NCBI GenBank assembly: GCA_022732315.1
Contig: JAIJUV010000015.1
Coordinates: 1-27,896, forward strand
Direction of reading: 5' to 3'
Source of the DNA: Prevotella sp.
GTDB taxonomy: Bacteria; Bacteroidota; Bacteroidia; Bacteroidales; Bacteroidaceae
Length of the DNA stretch: 27,896 nucleotides
Of this stretch, positions 1-8,522 are shown in pieces. The notes beneath the pieces were generated by a model. That model was not told the origin of the DNA. It did not search any database and worked only from the letters and a program-made list of their open reading frames with translations. The translations under genes and the position numbers were made by a program. Numbering within the stretch: position 1 is the stretch's first letter; the number at the start of each line of letters is the position of its first letter.

Positions 1-942
1 TGGAACCGTGTGAAGGAAGCATACGACTTGCTCGTTGAGGGTAAGGGTAAGCAGGCTGACGATATGGTGAAGGCAATGCAGGAGAGCTATGATGAGGACG
101 TAACTGACGAGTTCATCAAGCCAATCAATAACTCAAAGGTTGACGGTACTATCCAGGAGGGTGATGTTGTTATCTTCATCAACTACCGTAACGACCGTGC
201 CAAGGAGTTGACACAGGTATTGACTCAGCAGGATATGCCAGAGGAAGGCATGCATACCATCAAGGACTTGCAGTACTACTGCATGACTCCATACGATGCA
301 AGCTTCCAGGGCGTTCACATCCTCTTCCCTAAGGAGAACGTAATGAACACTCTCGGCGAGTACTTGAGCGCACAGGGCAAGAAGCAGCTCCACACTGCAG
401 AGACAGAGAAGTATGCTCACGTAACATTCTTCTTCAATGGTGGTCGTGAGACTCCATACGAGGGTGAGGACCGTATCCTGGTTCCTTCTCCAAAGGTAGC
501 TACATACGACCTGAAGCCAGAGATGAGCGCTTACGAGGTAAAGGATAAGCTGGTTGGTGCTATCAACACACAGGAGTACGACTTCATCGTTGTAAACTTC
601 GCTAATGGTGATATGGTAGGTCACACTGGTATCTACAACGCTATCGCTAAGGCTGTTCATGCTGTTGACAACTGCGTAAAGGACGTTATCGAGGCTGCTA
701 AGGCTAACGATTATGAGGCTATCATCATCGCTGACCACGGTAATGCAGACCACGCTATCAACGAGGACGGTACACCAAACACCGCTCACTCTTTGAACCC
801 AGTTCCATTCATCTACGTAACTGACAACAACTCAGCTACCGTTAAGGATGGCCGTTTGGCAGACGTTGCTCCTTCTATCCTCCACATCATGGGCTTGGAG
901 CAGCCAGCTGATATGACAGGTGAGAACTTGATTATTGACTAA
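1..942 (+). CDS. gpmI: 2,3-bisphosphoglycerate-independent phosphoglycerate mutase (3' part)
   Basis: Cofactor-independent phosphoglycerate mutase interconverts 3- and 2-phosphoglycerate in cytosolic glycolysis using two Mn ions. The reading frame is open from base 1 (W-N-R-V-K-E-A-Y), so the first ATG/GTG inside it is not the true start. About 313 residues of a family usually near 510 are present, so the N-terminal phosphatase half with the catalytic Ser is outside the window. Visible family features are the WNRVKEAYD stretch at the left edge, [12 protein letters not shown], the NGGRE segment, [12 protein letters not shown], and the C-terminal metal-binding DHGNADHA followed by [10 protein letters not shown]. 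Codon use looks strongly biased (many GGT, CGT, AAC, AAG), as expected for a highly expressed enzyme. A hairpin terminator follows directly. Confidence 0.96.
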   Translation, partial: WNRVKEAYDLLVEGKGKQADDMVKAMQESYDEDVTDEFIKPINNSKVDGTIQEGDVVIFINYRNDRAKELTQVLTQQDMPEEGMHTIKDLQYYCMTPYDASFQGVHILFPKENVMNTLGEYLSAQGKKQLHTAETEKYAHVTFFFNGGRETPYEGEDRILVPSPKVATYDLKPEMSAYEVKDKLVGAINTQEYDFIVVNFANGDMVGHTGIYNAIAKAVHAVDNCVKDVIEAAKANDYEAIIIADHGNADHAINEDGTPNTAHSLNPVPFIYVTDNNSATVKDGRLADVAPSILHIMGLEQPADMTGENLIID

Positions 943-954
943 TAATAATTTCGG

Positions 955-987
955 AAGTCAAGGCTTTTTGGAGCCTTGACTTCTTTA
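955..987 (+). terminator. Rho-independent terminator of gpmI
   Basis: An 11-bp perfect inverted repeat (aagtcaaggct at 955-965, agccttgactt at 972-982) with a 6-base loop is followed by a short T-rich tract (ttcttta). It lies 13 bases after the gpmI stop and only 17 bases before the ung start. Confidence 0.85.
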
Positions 988-999
988 ACTTAAAACATC

Positions 1000-1665
1000 A
1001 TGGACGTAAAGATAGAAGAAAGTTGGAGACAGCATATAGGTGACGAGTTCAACAAGCAGTATTTTGTTGACCTCACAAACTTCGTGAAAGAGGAATACCT
1101 GCGTACACCCTGTTATCCTCCGGGCCGTTTGATTTTCAATGCCTTCAATCTCTGTCCTTTTGATGATGTAAAGGTAGTGATTATCGGACAAGACCCATAT
1201 CATGAGCCGGGTCAGGCGATGGGATTGAGTTTCTCTGTGCCAGATGGAATCACTTTCCCACCATCATTGATTAATATATTCAAGGAGATTCAGATGGATC
1301 TCGGCACTCCGATGCCAGCCACGGGCGATTTGACCCGCTGGGCAAAGCAGGGAGTCTTGTTGCTCAACGCCACCCTTACCGTTCGTGCCCATCAGGCAGC
1401 GAGCCATCAGCGCAAGGGCTGGGAGCAATTCACAGATGCCGCTATCCAGGCGCTCAGCAAGGATAAGGAACACCTGGTGTTTATTCTTTGGGGCGGTTAT
1501 GCCCGAAGCAAGGCAAAGCTCATCGATACGAGCAAGCACCTGATATTGGAAAGTGTGCATCCTTCGCCATTATCTGCCAACCGTGGCGGATGGTTTGGCA
1601 ATCATCATTTCTCCCGCTGCAATGCGTATCTGCAGCAGAATGGTATTTCGCCTATCCAATGGTAG
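1000..1665 (+). CDS. ung: Uracil-DNA glycosylase (family 1)
   Basis: Removes uracil from DNA as the first step of base excision repair in the cytosol. The 221-residue length is normal for family 1. Motif A GQDPYH is at residues 63-68 with the water-activating Asp65. LLNATLTV at 121-128 carries the uracil-recognising Asn123. HPSPLSANRGGWFG at 187-200 holds the catalytic His187 and the minor-groove Leu loop. The start ATG at 1000 gives the expected N-terminus. The gpmI terminator ends 17 bases upstream, leaving no room for a separate promoter, so ung probably depends on read-through from gpmI or on a promoter overlapping the terminator (inference). A hairpin terminator follows at 1682. Confidence 0.97.
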   Translation: MDVKIEESWRQHIGDEFNKQYFVDLTNFVKEEYLRTPCYPPGRLIFNAFNLCPFDDVKVVIIGQDPYHEPGQAMGLSFSVPDGITFPPSLINIFKEIQMDLGTPMPATGDLTRWAKQGVLLLNATLTVRAHQAASHQRKGWEQFTDAAIQALSKDKEHLVFILWGGYARSKAKLIDTSKHLILESVHPSPLSANRGGWFGNHHFSRCNAYLQQNGISPIQW

Positions 1666-1681
1666 GCACACCTAATTATAT

Positions 1682-1715
1682 ATAGCTATCCACTCATGGG
1701 TAGCTATCATTATTT
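1682..1715 (+). terminator. Terminator after ung
   Basis: A 10-bp stem (atagctatcc at 1682-1691, gggtagctat at 1698-1707, one G-T pair) with loop actcat is followed by the T-rich run cattattt. It sits 16 bases after the ung stop. Confidence 0.75.
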
Positions 1716-1752
1716 AATATATCAAAGACATTTATTCATCTCAAGAAACATT

Positions 1753-2388
1753 ATGAAGAAAGAAGAACTGCGTATTCTGCAGGTGGGCAACGTATTGGTT
1801 TCACCTGATATCATCACCGAAAAATTCTGTTGCGACCTTGATGCCTGCAAGGGAGAGTGCTGCATCGAAGGCGATGCGGGAGCTCCTGTTACCCTGGATG
1901 AGATCATGGAGATAGAGGATGCGCTCGATGTGGTTTGGGATGATCTCTCGGCTTCTGCCCAGGCTATCATTGATAAGCAGGGTGTGGCTTATACCGATAT
2001 TGAAGGCGATTTGGTAACGAGCATCGTGAACGGTAAGGATTGTGTGTTTACCTGCTACCAGGATTTGAAAGACTTGGAAGATGGACATACAATTCCGAAT
2101 TGTTGCCTCTGTGCCCTGGAACGTGCTTATCGCGAAGGCAAGTCGAAGTTCAAGAAGCCTATCTCCTGTGCCTTGTATCCAATCCGTGCCAAGGATTTCG
2201 GAAACGAAGTGTATGGCATCAACTATAACAAGTGGCGCATCTGCAAGGATGCCATCAAGAAGGGTGAGGAGTTGAATCTTCCGGTTTATAAGTTCCTGGA
2301 AGGTCCGCTGATTGAGAAGTTCGGTAAGGAATGGTATGATGAGCTTTGCGAAGTGGCAGAACAGCTGCTTGCCGACTTGGAAGATTAA
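1753..2388 (+). CDS. DUF3109 family cysteine-rich protein
   Basis: A conserved Bacteroidetes protein of unknown function, 211 residues from the ATG at 1753. The N-terminal cysteine cluster FCCDLDACKGECCIEG, plus later cysteines in CVFTCYQDL, NCCLCALERAYREGK and ISCALYP, resembles the metal- or cluster-binding proteins of the DUF3109/UPF0153 kind. No enzymatic activity can be assigned. An in-frame ATG at 1696 would add 19 residues, but it lies inside the ung terminator hairpin and the extra residues are not family-like, so 1753 is preferred. The gene converges with the minus-strand gene ending at 2420, and a shared hairpin separates them. Assignment to the family is by recognition of the Cys pattern and the KPISCALYPIR block. 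Confidence 0.85.
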   Translation: MKKEELRILQVGNVLVSPDIITEKFCCDLDACKGECCIEGDAGAPVTLDEIMEIEDALDVVWDDLSASAQAIIDKQGVAYTDIEGDLVTSIVNGKDCVFTCYQDLKDLEDGHTIPNCCLCALERAYREGKSKFKKPISCALYPIRAKDFGNEVYGINYNKWRICKDAIKKGEELNLPVYKFLEGPLIEKFGKEWYDELCEVAEQLLADLED

Positions 2389-2390
2389 TA

Positions 2391-2435
2391 AAAAAAGAGA
2401 TTTCGAAAAGCTCTTGGGCTTATTCCGAAATCTCT
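2391..2435 (-). terminator. Terminator of the GH95 / beta-sandwich unit
   Basis: A 10-bp perfect inverted repeat (agagatttcg at 2396-2405, cgaaatctct at 2426-2435) encloses a smaller aagc/gctt stem. Read on the minus strand it is followed by a run of seven T. Its upstream arm overlaps the last codons of the gene ending at 2420. On the plus strand the same hairpin lies just after the DUF3109 gene but lacks a T run. Confidence 0.85.
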
Positions 2436-3361
2436 AATCCTTCAATATGGACTATATCGCTCTTTTTGAATCTTCCGTTCCAGGTAATCGTATAGATTCT
2501 TCTGTTCTGAAATTTGAAACGGAAGAAAGCCTGTTCATCCAATTCCCCGTTGCAAATGTATTGATAACCATTGATGTGCAGCTTGGCGCCTCTGTGGGCA
2601 TCTCGCAGAGTGAGGCGGATGGTGCCATGAAAAGGGCGACCGAAGTCGATGTTGTAACCACCCAGGGAATCTGTAAACGTACATACGGGTTCCAATACAT
2701 TATATAATGTGTTCTCTGCCTTGAAAACCTTGTAGTCTTTGTATTCCTTATATCCTTTGTCTTCTTGGCGAGGTTGACCATCTGGTTTGTCTTCGCTTTC
2801 TGCTGAATCCATACTTCCTGTGGGATGAATCCAGCCGTAGGGTTCATATTCTTCCGATTTCCATGCCAGCGTGTTGGTTCTTCCGTCAAAGCGTTCGATG
2901 GTGCCATGGGTGCAGTCTCTCAGCTGTCGGCAGTACCATTTTCCGTCTGCCTGATGATAGAATGAGGTGGTGTCCTGATTCCATCCGTAAAACTCCAATG
3001 AAAGCTGTTTGCCGTGACTCGGTTTGCCTTCCGGCGAATACCATACGGCAATGATGTTCTCGCCGCTTCGCAGATATTTCGTGATGTCGATGGTGCGGTT
3101 GAGCAAGGTGCTATCCTTGATGCCGTCAAACTTCACGCTTCGGGTCACGTTTCTTTCGTTTACATAGAGGCGATAGCTTCCTGTGCTGGCAATGCTGAGC
3201 GATGCCTGCAGGGGGCGACCTTCCAGAAGATAACGCTGTCGGAATAATACTTCGGCAGAGTCACTGGGAAGGGGATACGAAATCCAATGGGTACCGAACT
3301 CCTGTGCATGGGAGCTCAGTACCCAGAGTATTGAAAAGATGAGAGTAGTTAAATATCTCAT
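2420..3361 (-). CDS. Secreted GH78 (alpha-L-rhamnosidase)-like beta-sandwich protein without catalytic domain
   Basis: A 313-residue exported protein. Residues 1-19 form a signal peptide (MRYLTTLIFSILWVLSSHA, cleavage near A19). Residues 20-130 look like the N-terminal jelly-roll domain of GH78 rhamnosidases: FRQRYLLEG, then SGSYRLYVNERNVTRSV-like strand order and ENIIAVWYSPEG. Residues 225-313 look like the next beta-sandwich (NIDFGRPFHGTIRLTLRDAHRGAKL). Between them is a charged low-complexity linker rich in K, Y, D and E. The (alpha/alpha)6 catalytic domain is missing, yet the gene ends at its own terminator, so it looks complete rather than cut. It begins 52 bp after the GH95 gene on the same strand, so the two probably form one unit. 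A carbohydrate-binding role is plausible. Enzyme activity is not supported. Confidence 0.7.
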   Translation of the reverse strand: MRYLTTLIFSILWVLSSHAQEFGTHWISYPLPSDSAEVLFRQRYLLEGRPLQASLSIASTGSYRLYVNERNVTRSVKFDGIKDSTLLNRTIDITKYLRSGENIIAVWYSPEGKPSHGKQLSLEFYGWNQDTTSFYHQADGKWYCRQLRDCTHGTIERFDGRTNTLAWKSEEYEPYGWIHPTGSMDSAESEDKPDGQPRQEDKGYKEYKDYKVFKAENTLYNVLEPVCTFTDSLGGYNIDFGRPFHGTIRLTLRDAHRGAKLHINGYQYICNGELDEQAFFRFKFQNRRIYTITWNGRFKKSDIVHIEGLEISE

Positions 3362-3412
3362 TGCTTTGTTTCTGTCTTTTAATCCAGTTTCTTAAAACCT
3401 ATGTGATTCTTG

Positions 3413-5788
3413 TTATTTGATAATCTTTGTTTCTCCAGCCTTGAAGGAGAGGACTTTCTGCTTGCCATTGTAGTTGATGGTAAGATTTCCCCCGTTCTTG
3501 CTGGTGATGCTGGCGCGGGTCATCTTGCCATTATTCCAGGCAAGCGATACGCCATAGTTGCCACGGGCTTTCAGACCTTTCATCTCGCCTGCCTTCCATT
3601 CCTGCGGAAGGGCAGGGAGCAAGTCCATCGTCTCGCCGTCGCATTGCATCAGCATCTCGCATACACCTGCTGTGCCTCCGAAGTTGCCATCTATCTGGAA
3701 AGGTGGATGGGCATCAAAGAGGTTAGGGTAGGTGCCACCGCTGCGGTGCTTGCTGTCCTTGTAAACTTCAGGGCTTACGTATGTGAGCAGCTTGCGGTAT
3801 ATCTGGTAAGCTTTGTCGGCACGATGCAGACGAGCCCAGAGGTTGATTCTCCAGCCTGTACTCCAACCGGTGGAGTTATCGCCCTTGATTTCCAAAGTCT
3901 TGGTTGCGGCAGCTGCAAGTTCCGGAGTCTTGTTTACCGAAATCTGATGGAACGGATAGAGTCCGAGCAGGTGCGACTGGTGTCGATGATGCCAATCCTG
4001 GTCGTCCCAATCGTGATACCATTCCAGCAGATTGCCTCGCTTGCCGATGTGGTAAGGGCGCAGGCGATTGAGAGCAACTTGCAACTGCTGCTGATAATCG
4101 CTGTCGATGCCCAGGGCTTTGGCTCCCTTGATGGTGTTCTTGAAGAGCTCGCGGATGATAGCAAGGTCTGCGGTTCCACCATAGAAACTGCTGCCACGGT
4201 AGCCCTTATCGGTGATGTAGTCAGCCTCTGGCGATGTGCAAGGGGCGGTAATCAGCTCGTTGGGGTTGTGTGGGTTCGGGATGAGCCACGCAAGCAGGAA
4301 GTCGGTTGCACCCTTCATCAGCGGGTAGGCGGTAGTGCGAAGATATTCTGTATCGCGGGTATAGTCGTAGTGATCCCAAAGGGTTTCTACGAGCCAGGCT
4401 CCACCCATCGCCCAGTTGCTCCATTGCGGGCTCTCGTTTCCGGTTCCCACAGGATTGCTCATCGCCCAGGCGTCTGTATTGTGTCCGGCGCACCATCCTT
4501 TATCAATTCCGTAGAAATGCTGGGCATTGTGTCGGCCTGTCACCGACATGCCTTCAACCAATCCGTCTACCGGGGCAACCAGTTCTGGGAGGTTGGTAAC
4601 TTCTGCCGGCCAGTAATTCTCTTCCAGGTTGATGTTGATGGTATAGTTGCCACGCCATGGTGAATAGAGGGCTGGTGCCCAGAGTCCCTGCAGGTTGGCT
4701 GGTACGCCCTTGGTCCTACTGCTGCTGATGAGCAGGTATCTGCCATACTGGAAATAGAGCTGTTCCAGGTAAGGATTGCTCTCGTGGTTGTCGCTGTAGG
4801 CGAGCAACTGTCTGTCGGTAGGGCGGGTGGTATCAAATTTGGCTCCTTTCAGGCTTAAGCTTACTCTATCAAAGAGTTTCTTATAGTCAGCGATGTGGCG
4901 CTGCTTGAATTCGTCGTATGTAAAGTTGGCGAGATGCCAGGCATCATCGGCTACGTTCTCGATGTATGGAGCTCCTTCCTTCACGGGATGCTTGTCGAAG
5001 CCGTTGTAACTTGTTTCGTTGATGAGATAGATGATAGCCTCGCTTACATCCTTCAGATGGAGTACGGAATCGCTTGCCCACACCTTTCCGTCGGTGTTCT
5101 TTACCTGAAGCATGGCACAGTAATGCGTACTGTTGGCTTCATCTCCGAGAACGTGTCCCGTCATGGTGAGCTGTCCTCTGGATGCTTTCACCTGATGGGG
5201 AATGAGGGAGGTGAGGGAGATGTCGCTGTTGATGGCTCGCTTTTGGGAAGCACTCAGCTTGATGGCAATCATCTTGTCGGGATGAGAAGCAAAATACTCT
5301 TTGGTGTATTGGATGCCGTTGCGCCTGTAACGAACAGTAGCCAGGGAATTGTCGAGACTCAGTTCGCGGTAATAATCCGTAAACTCGCCTTGGTTGCAGT
5401 CTTTGATGTTGATCATGCCCAGTGGCTGATAGAACTCCGAGTTATGGCCTTGCACATAGTGCTGCAGGGAATCGGCAGTCTTGTAATCCTCCTTGAACAG
5501 CGCCTCTCTGATTTTCGGAATCCACTTGTAGGCTTCGCCACCTTCGTTGGGATTCACGGGCACGCCCGTCCAGAGGGTGATGTCGTTGAGCTGGATGGAG
5601 TCGTTGTTGGCTCCACCGTAAACCAGCGCACCCAGTTTGCCATTGCCTAGCGGCAGTGACTCTTCGAAGGCGTATGCAGGCTTGTTGTACCACAGCTTGT
5701 TGGGCAGTGGCCCTTTACTTACTGTTGCCGCCTGATTGCTCAGAAAGCCTGAGGCAGCCAGCGCAAACGTGAAAAGCAGATGCTTCAT
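3413..5788 (-). CDS. GH95 family alpha-L-fucosidase (or alpha-L-galactosidase), secreted
   Basis: Glycoside hydrolase family 95 enzymes are inverting exo-enzymes that remove alpha-1,2-linked L-fucose, and in some members L-galactose, from host or plant glycans. The 791 residues begin with a signal peptide (about 1-21), placing it in the periplasm or at the surface. The N-terminal domain has SLPLGNGKLGALVYGG and the LNDITLWTG block. In the (alpha/alpha)6 domain, NYTININLEENYWPAE has Asn385 and Asn387, TAPCTSPEADY has Glu521, and FQIDGNFG has Asp700. By spacing these match N421, N423, E566 and D766 of Bifidobacterium AfcA. Length and motif order are normal, so the enzyme should be active. Substrate cannot be fixed from sequence. 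The gene starts 66 bp beyond the gyrB terminator and I see no TAnnTTTG box there. It is followed by the GH78-like gene. Confidence 0.93.
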   Translation of the reverse strand: MKHLLFTFALAASGFLSNQAATVSKGPLPNKLWYNKPAYAFEESLPLGNGKLGALVYGGANNDSIQLNDITLWTGVPVNPNEGGEAYKWIPKIREALFKEDYKTADSLQHYVQGHNSEFYQPLGMINIKDCNQGEFTDYYRELSLDNSLATVRYRRNGIQYTKEYFASHPDKMIAIKLSASQKRAINSDISLTSLIPHQVKASRGQLTMTGHVLGDEANSTHYCAMLQVKNTDGKVWASDSVLHLKDVSEAIIYLINETSYNGFDKHPVKEGAPYIENVADDAWHLANFTYDEFKQRHIADYKKLFDRVSLSLKGAKFDTTRPTDRQLLAYSDNHESNPYLEQLYFQYGRYLLISSSRTKGVPANLQGLWAPALYSPWRGNYTININLEENYWPAEVTNLPELVAPVDGLVEGMSVTGRHNAQHFYGIDKGWCAGHNTDAWAMSNPVGTGNESPQWSNWAMGGAWLVETLWDHYDYTRDTEYLRTTAYPLMKGATDFLLAWLIPNPHNPNELITAPCTSPEADYITDKGYRGSSFYGGTADLAIIRELFKNTIKGAKALGIDSDYQQQLQVALNRLRPYHIGKRGNLLEWYHDWDDQDWHHRHQSHLLGLYPFHQISVNKTPELAAAATKTLEIKGDNSTGWSTGWRINLWARLHRADKAYQIYRKLLTYVSPEVYKDSKHRSGGTYPNLFDAHPPFQIDGNFGGTAGVCEMLMQCDGETMDLLPALPQEWKAGEMKGLKARGNYGVSLAWNNGKMTRASITSKNGGNLTINYNGKQKVLSFKAGETKIIK

Positions 5789-5854
5789 AAATCCTGTTTT
5801 GTTAGTTGTTAAAATATGATGCCTGGGGCTGCGGTTCCTTGGAGGGCAGCAACC

Positions 5855-5890
5855 TAAAAAAGGGGGAAGACTCCTGTTGAGTCTGCCCCC
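5855..5890 (-). terminator. Terminator of gyrB
   Basis: On the minus strand a GGGGG(C)AGACT / AGTCT(T)CCCCC stem, positions 5880-5890 and 5862-5872, is followed directly by TTTTTT (5855-5860). The hairpin begins 18 bases after the gyrB stop. Confidence 0.9.
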
Positions 5891-5908
5891 AATATGTTCG
5901 TGTTAACT

Positions 5909-7879
5909 TTAAGCGTCGATATTGGCGTAAGTAGCGTTCTGCTCGATGAACTCACGGCGTGGCTCCACGTCGTCGCCCATCAGCATAGAGAAGATCTCGT
6001 CTGCCTGAGCTGCATTCTCGATGGTCACCTGCTTGAGCAAGCGTGTAGAAGGGTCCATGGTGGTTTCCCAAAGCTGCTCTGGGTTCATCTCACCCAAACC
6101 TTTGTATCGCTGGGTGTGGATATTCTTGTCTTCTGTGCCGTCGCCATACTTGTCGATGAAAGCCTGGCGCTGCTGCTCGGTATAGCAGTATTCGCTCACC
6201 TTGTTGCGGTATGTACACTTGTAGAGAGGTGGGGTTGCGATATATAAGTGGCCTTCCTCAATAACCTTTGGCATGAAGCGATAGAAGAGTGTCATGATCA
6301 GGGTGTCGATGTGTGAACCATCGACATCGGCATCGGTCATGATGATAATCTTGTCGTAGCGCAACTTGTCGGTGTTTGCCTCCTTGCTGTCTTCGCCATC
6401 CACACCGAAGCGGACACCAATACTCTGGATGATGTTCATCACAGACTCGGCCTCGAAGACCTTATGCCACTGAACCTTCTCTACGTTCAGAATCTTACCA
6501 CGCAATGGGAGGATAGCCTGGCGGAAACGGTCGCGGCCCTGCTTGGCTGAACCACCAGCGGAATCACCCTCGACGAGGAAGATTTCGCATTCCTTAGGAT
6601 CCTTCATAGAGCAGTCGGCGAGCTTACCAGGCAGACCTCCACCAGTCATGAAGTTCTTGCGCTGTACGCTCTCGCGTGCCTTGCGGGCAGCGATACGTGC
6701 TGTTGCAGCCAATACCACCTTCTCGCAGATGCGCTTAGCCTCGTCTGGATGCTCCTCCAGATAATCAGACAAAGCCTCGTTCACAGCCTGCTGAACGGCA
6801 CCCTGCACCTCGCTGTTGCCGAGCTTGGTCTTGGTCTGTCCCTCAAACTGAGGCTCTGCTACTTTGATAGAGATAACGGCTGTGAGACCCTCGCGGAAGT
6901 CTTCTGGTGCAATCTCTACCTTTGCTTTCTCTATCTGCTTAGAGATAGTTGGGTCGGCTTCTGCGTAAGCCTTCAAGGTACGGGTCAACGCCATGCGGAA
7001 ACCGGTCAGGTGAGTACCACCCTCGATGGTGTTGATGTTGTTGACGTATGAGTGGATGTTCTCTGAATAGTCTGTGTTGTACATCACAGCGATTTCGATA
7101 GGAATGCCCTGCTTCTCTGTCTTCAGATAGATGACATCATCGAAGAGGTGGGTACGATGGCGATCTACGTAGCGGACGAATTCCTTCAAACCGTCCTTGG
7201 CATGGAATACCTGCTCCTTGGTCTTGCCTTCCTCGTCTGGGCGCAGATCTTTCAAGGTAATCTTGATACCTGCGTTGAGGAATGCCAACTCGCGCATACG
7301 GTTGGCGATGATGTCCCACTTATACACTGTGTGGGTGAAGATGGTTGGATCTGGCCAGAACTGCTGGCGTGTACCGCGCTTGTTGGTCTCGCCTACCACC
7401 TTGACAGGATAGAGAGGCTTACCCTTCTCGTATTCCTGCTGGTAGATTTTGCCGCCACGGAACACCTGTGACAACATGTGGGTAGAAAGTGCGTTTACAC
7501 AACTTACACCCACACCGTGCAAACCACCAGATACCTTGTAGGAACCCTTGTCGAACTTACCACCGGCATGGAGCACGGTCATTACGACCTCGAGGGCTGA
7601 TTTATGGAGTTTCTCGTGCATATCCACAGGGATACCACGACCATTGTCTTCTACGGTGATGGAGTTATCTTCGTTGATGGTTACCTCGATGTCGGTACAG
7701 TAGCCCGCCATCGCCTCGTCGATAGAGTTATCGACGGTCTCGTTTACCAAGTGGTGAAGACCCTTTTCGGAGATGTCACCAATATACATCGCCGGACGTT
7801 TGCGAACAGCCTCCAAGCCTTCGAGAACCTGGATGTTACTCGCAGAGTAATTATTTGCGTTGTTTTGATTTTCTGCCAT
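5909..7879 (-). CDS. gyrB: DNA gyrase subunit B
   Basis: The ATPase subunit of the type II topoisomerase that introduces negative supercoils. The ATG at 7879 (MAENQNNANNY) gives 656 residues, normal for Bacteroidetes GyrB, which lacks the long insert of the 804-residue E. coli protein. Motifs in order: the GHKL ATPase start LEGLEAVRKRPAMYIGD, VDNSIDEA, DNGRGIPVD and GGLHGVGVSCVNA, then the Toprim EGDSAGGSAKQGRDR, PLRGKILNVEK and DADVDGSHI, and the C-terminal QRYKGLGEMNPEQLWETTMDP. A longer in-frame start at 8074 would add 65 residues of low-complexity, Phe-rich sequence that would cross the promoter box, so it is rejected. ParE is less likely because of the GyrB-type N-terminus and the QRYKGLGEMN ending. 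Confidence 0.97.
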   Translation of the reverse strand: MAENQNNANNYSASNIQVLEGLEAVRKRPAMYIGDISEKGLHHLVNETVDNSIDEAMAGYCTDIEVTINEDNSITVEDNGRGIPVDMHEKLHKSALEVVMTVLHAGGKFDKGSYKVSGGLHGVGVSCVNALSTHMLSQVFRGGKIYQQEYEKGKPLYPVKVVGETNKRGTRQQFWPDPTIFTHTVYKWDIIANRMRELAFLNAGIKITLKDLRPDEEGKTKEQVFHAKDGLKEFVRYVDRHRTHLFDDVIYLKTEKQGIPIEIAVMYNTDYSENIHSYVNNINTIEGGTHLTGFRMALTRTLKAYAEADPTISKQIEKAKVEIAPEDFREGLTAVISIKVAEPQFEGQTKTKLGNSEVQGAVQQAVNEALSDYLEEHPDEAKRICEKVVLAATARIAARKARESVQRKNFMTGGGLPGKLADCSMKDPKECEIFLVEGDSAGGSAKQGRDRFRQAILPLRGKILNVEKVQWHKVFEAESVMNIIQSIGVRFGVDGEDSKEANTDKLRYDKIIIMTDADVDGSHIDTLIMTLFYRFMPKVIEEGHLYIATPPLYKCTYRNKVSEYCYTEQQRQAFIDKYGDGTEDKNIHTQRYKGLGEMNPEQLWETTMDPSTRLLKQVTIENAAQADEIFSMLMGDDVEPRREFIEQNATYANIDA

Positions 7880-7903
7880 TTTTAGAATTGTCTTATTTCC
7901 GTG

Positions 7904-7911
7904 CAAAGATA
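7904..7911 (-). promoter_or_regulatory. gyrB promoter, -7 box
   Basis: On the minus strand TATCTTTG matches the Bacteroidetes -7 consensus TAnnTTTG and lies 25 bases upstream of the gyrB ATG. No clear -33 TTTG is seen at the usual spacing. Confidence 0.55.
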
Positions 7912-8062
7912 CTAAAAAAAGCTGAGATTCAGAAGGTTTTCTTTGTGAAAAATAGCGAAAAAAACAAGAAAACGTGAAGTTTTCAAATATGTAGAAGAAA
8001 TAGGGGAAAAAAGAGGGTAAAACGTGCTGTTTCCGATAACAAAATAGGGAAGGAAAACATAC

Positions 8063-8115
8063 TTTGGAAAACAAGAATAAGGCTGCAATCCTCTTGAAAG
8101 GAATGCAGCCTTATT
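8063..8115 (-). terminator. Terminator of rpsT
   Basis: A 12-bp perfect stem (aataaggctgca at 8076-8087, tgcagccttatt at 8104-8115) holds a nested tcct/agga stem. On the minus strand it is followed by a T-rich tract (TTATTCTTGTTTT). It begins about 25 bases after the rpsT stop. Confidence 0.85.
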
Positions 8116-8140
8116 TATGTCTTTTGCTTTGACTTATAAG

Positions 8141-8395
8141 TTAGGCCAACTTTGCGATGTGCTGAGTAAGACCAGACTTCAAGTTAGCAGCCTTGTTCTC
8201 ATGAATAACGTTGATCTTAGCCAACTTGTCTAAAAGCTTCTGAACTGTAGGATAGAGCTTTGCAGCCTCCTCCTTGTCAGACATGTTGCGCAACTTGCGA
8301 ACGGCATTGCGCATAGTCTTTGCATAGTACTTGTTATGCAAAGCCTTCTTCTTGTCCTGACGGATTCTCTTGATTGATGATTTGTGATTTGCCAT
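8141..8395 (-). CDS. rpsT: 30S ribosomal protein S20
   Basis: A primary 16S rRNA-binding protein of the small subunit. At 84 residues it has the usual S20 length and shows the family's N-terminal [16 protein letters not shown] and the basic helical [12 protein letters not shown] block, with the C-terminal helix ending [14 protein letters not shown]. It lies 37 bases downstream of tRNA-Glu on the same strand with no terminator between them, so it may be co-transcribed with the tRNA. A strong hairpin terminator follows it. Confidence 0.97.
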   Translation of the reverse strand: MANHKSSIKRIRQDKKKALHNKYYAKTMRNAVRKLRNMSDKEEAAKLYPTVQKLLDKLAKINVIHENKAANLKSGLTQHIAKLA

Positions 8396-8432
8396 CTCTA
8401 TGTTTATATTTTTTTATTCTTTATAATGTTTG

Positions 8433-8504
8433 TAGTCCCTAGCAGAGTCGAACTGCTCTTTAGAGAATGAAAATCTCTCGTCCTAACCGATAGACGAAGG
8501 GACC
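8433..8504 (-). tRNA. tRNA-Glu (anticodon UUC)
   Basis: A 72-base cloverleaf. The acceptor stem is GGTCCCT/AGGGACT with a G1-U72 wobble and discriminator A. The anticodon stem AGAGA/TCTCT closes the loop TTTTCAT with anticodon TTC. The T-arm is AGCAG-TTCGACT-CTGCT. CCA is not encoded. It is transcribed towards rpsT. Confidence 0.96.
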
Positions 8505-8522
8505 ATTGCTTATTTGCGGGTG

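Noticed and set aside
1696..1752. Longer start for the DUF3109 gene
   Set aside because: The extra 19 codons begin inside the ung terminator hairpin and do not resemble the family N-terminus.
3410..4663. Long plus-strand reading frame (417 codons) opposite the GH95 gene
   Set aside because: It is antisense to a clear enzyme with intact motifs, has no recognisable domain and no promoter or start context; it is a shadow of the GH95 codon pattern. The same applies to the 424-codon frame opposite ftsI (22167-23441), the 349-codon frame opposite murE and the 371-codon frame opposite the GlsB-like gene.
5909..7879. ParE (topoisomerase IV) instead of GyrB
   Set aside because: The N-terminus and the C-terminal block fit Bacteroidetes GyrB; ParE of this group has a different start region.
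7880..8074. 65-codon N-terminal extension of gyrB
   Set aside because: The extension is Phe/Ser-rich low-complexity sequence that crosses the -7 box; MAENQ at 7879 gives the normal GyrB start.
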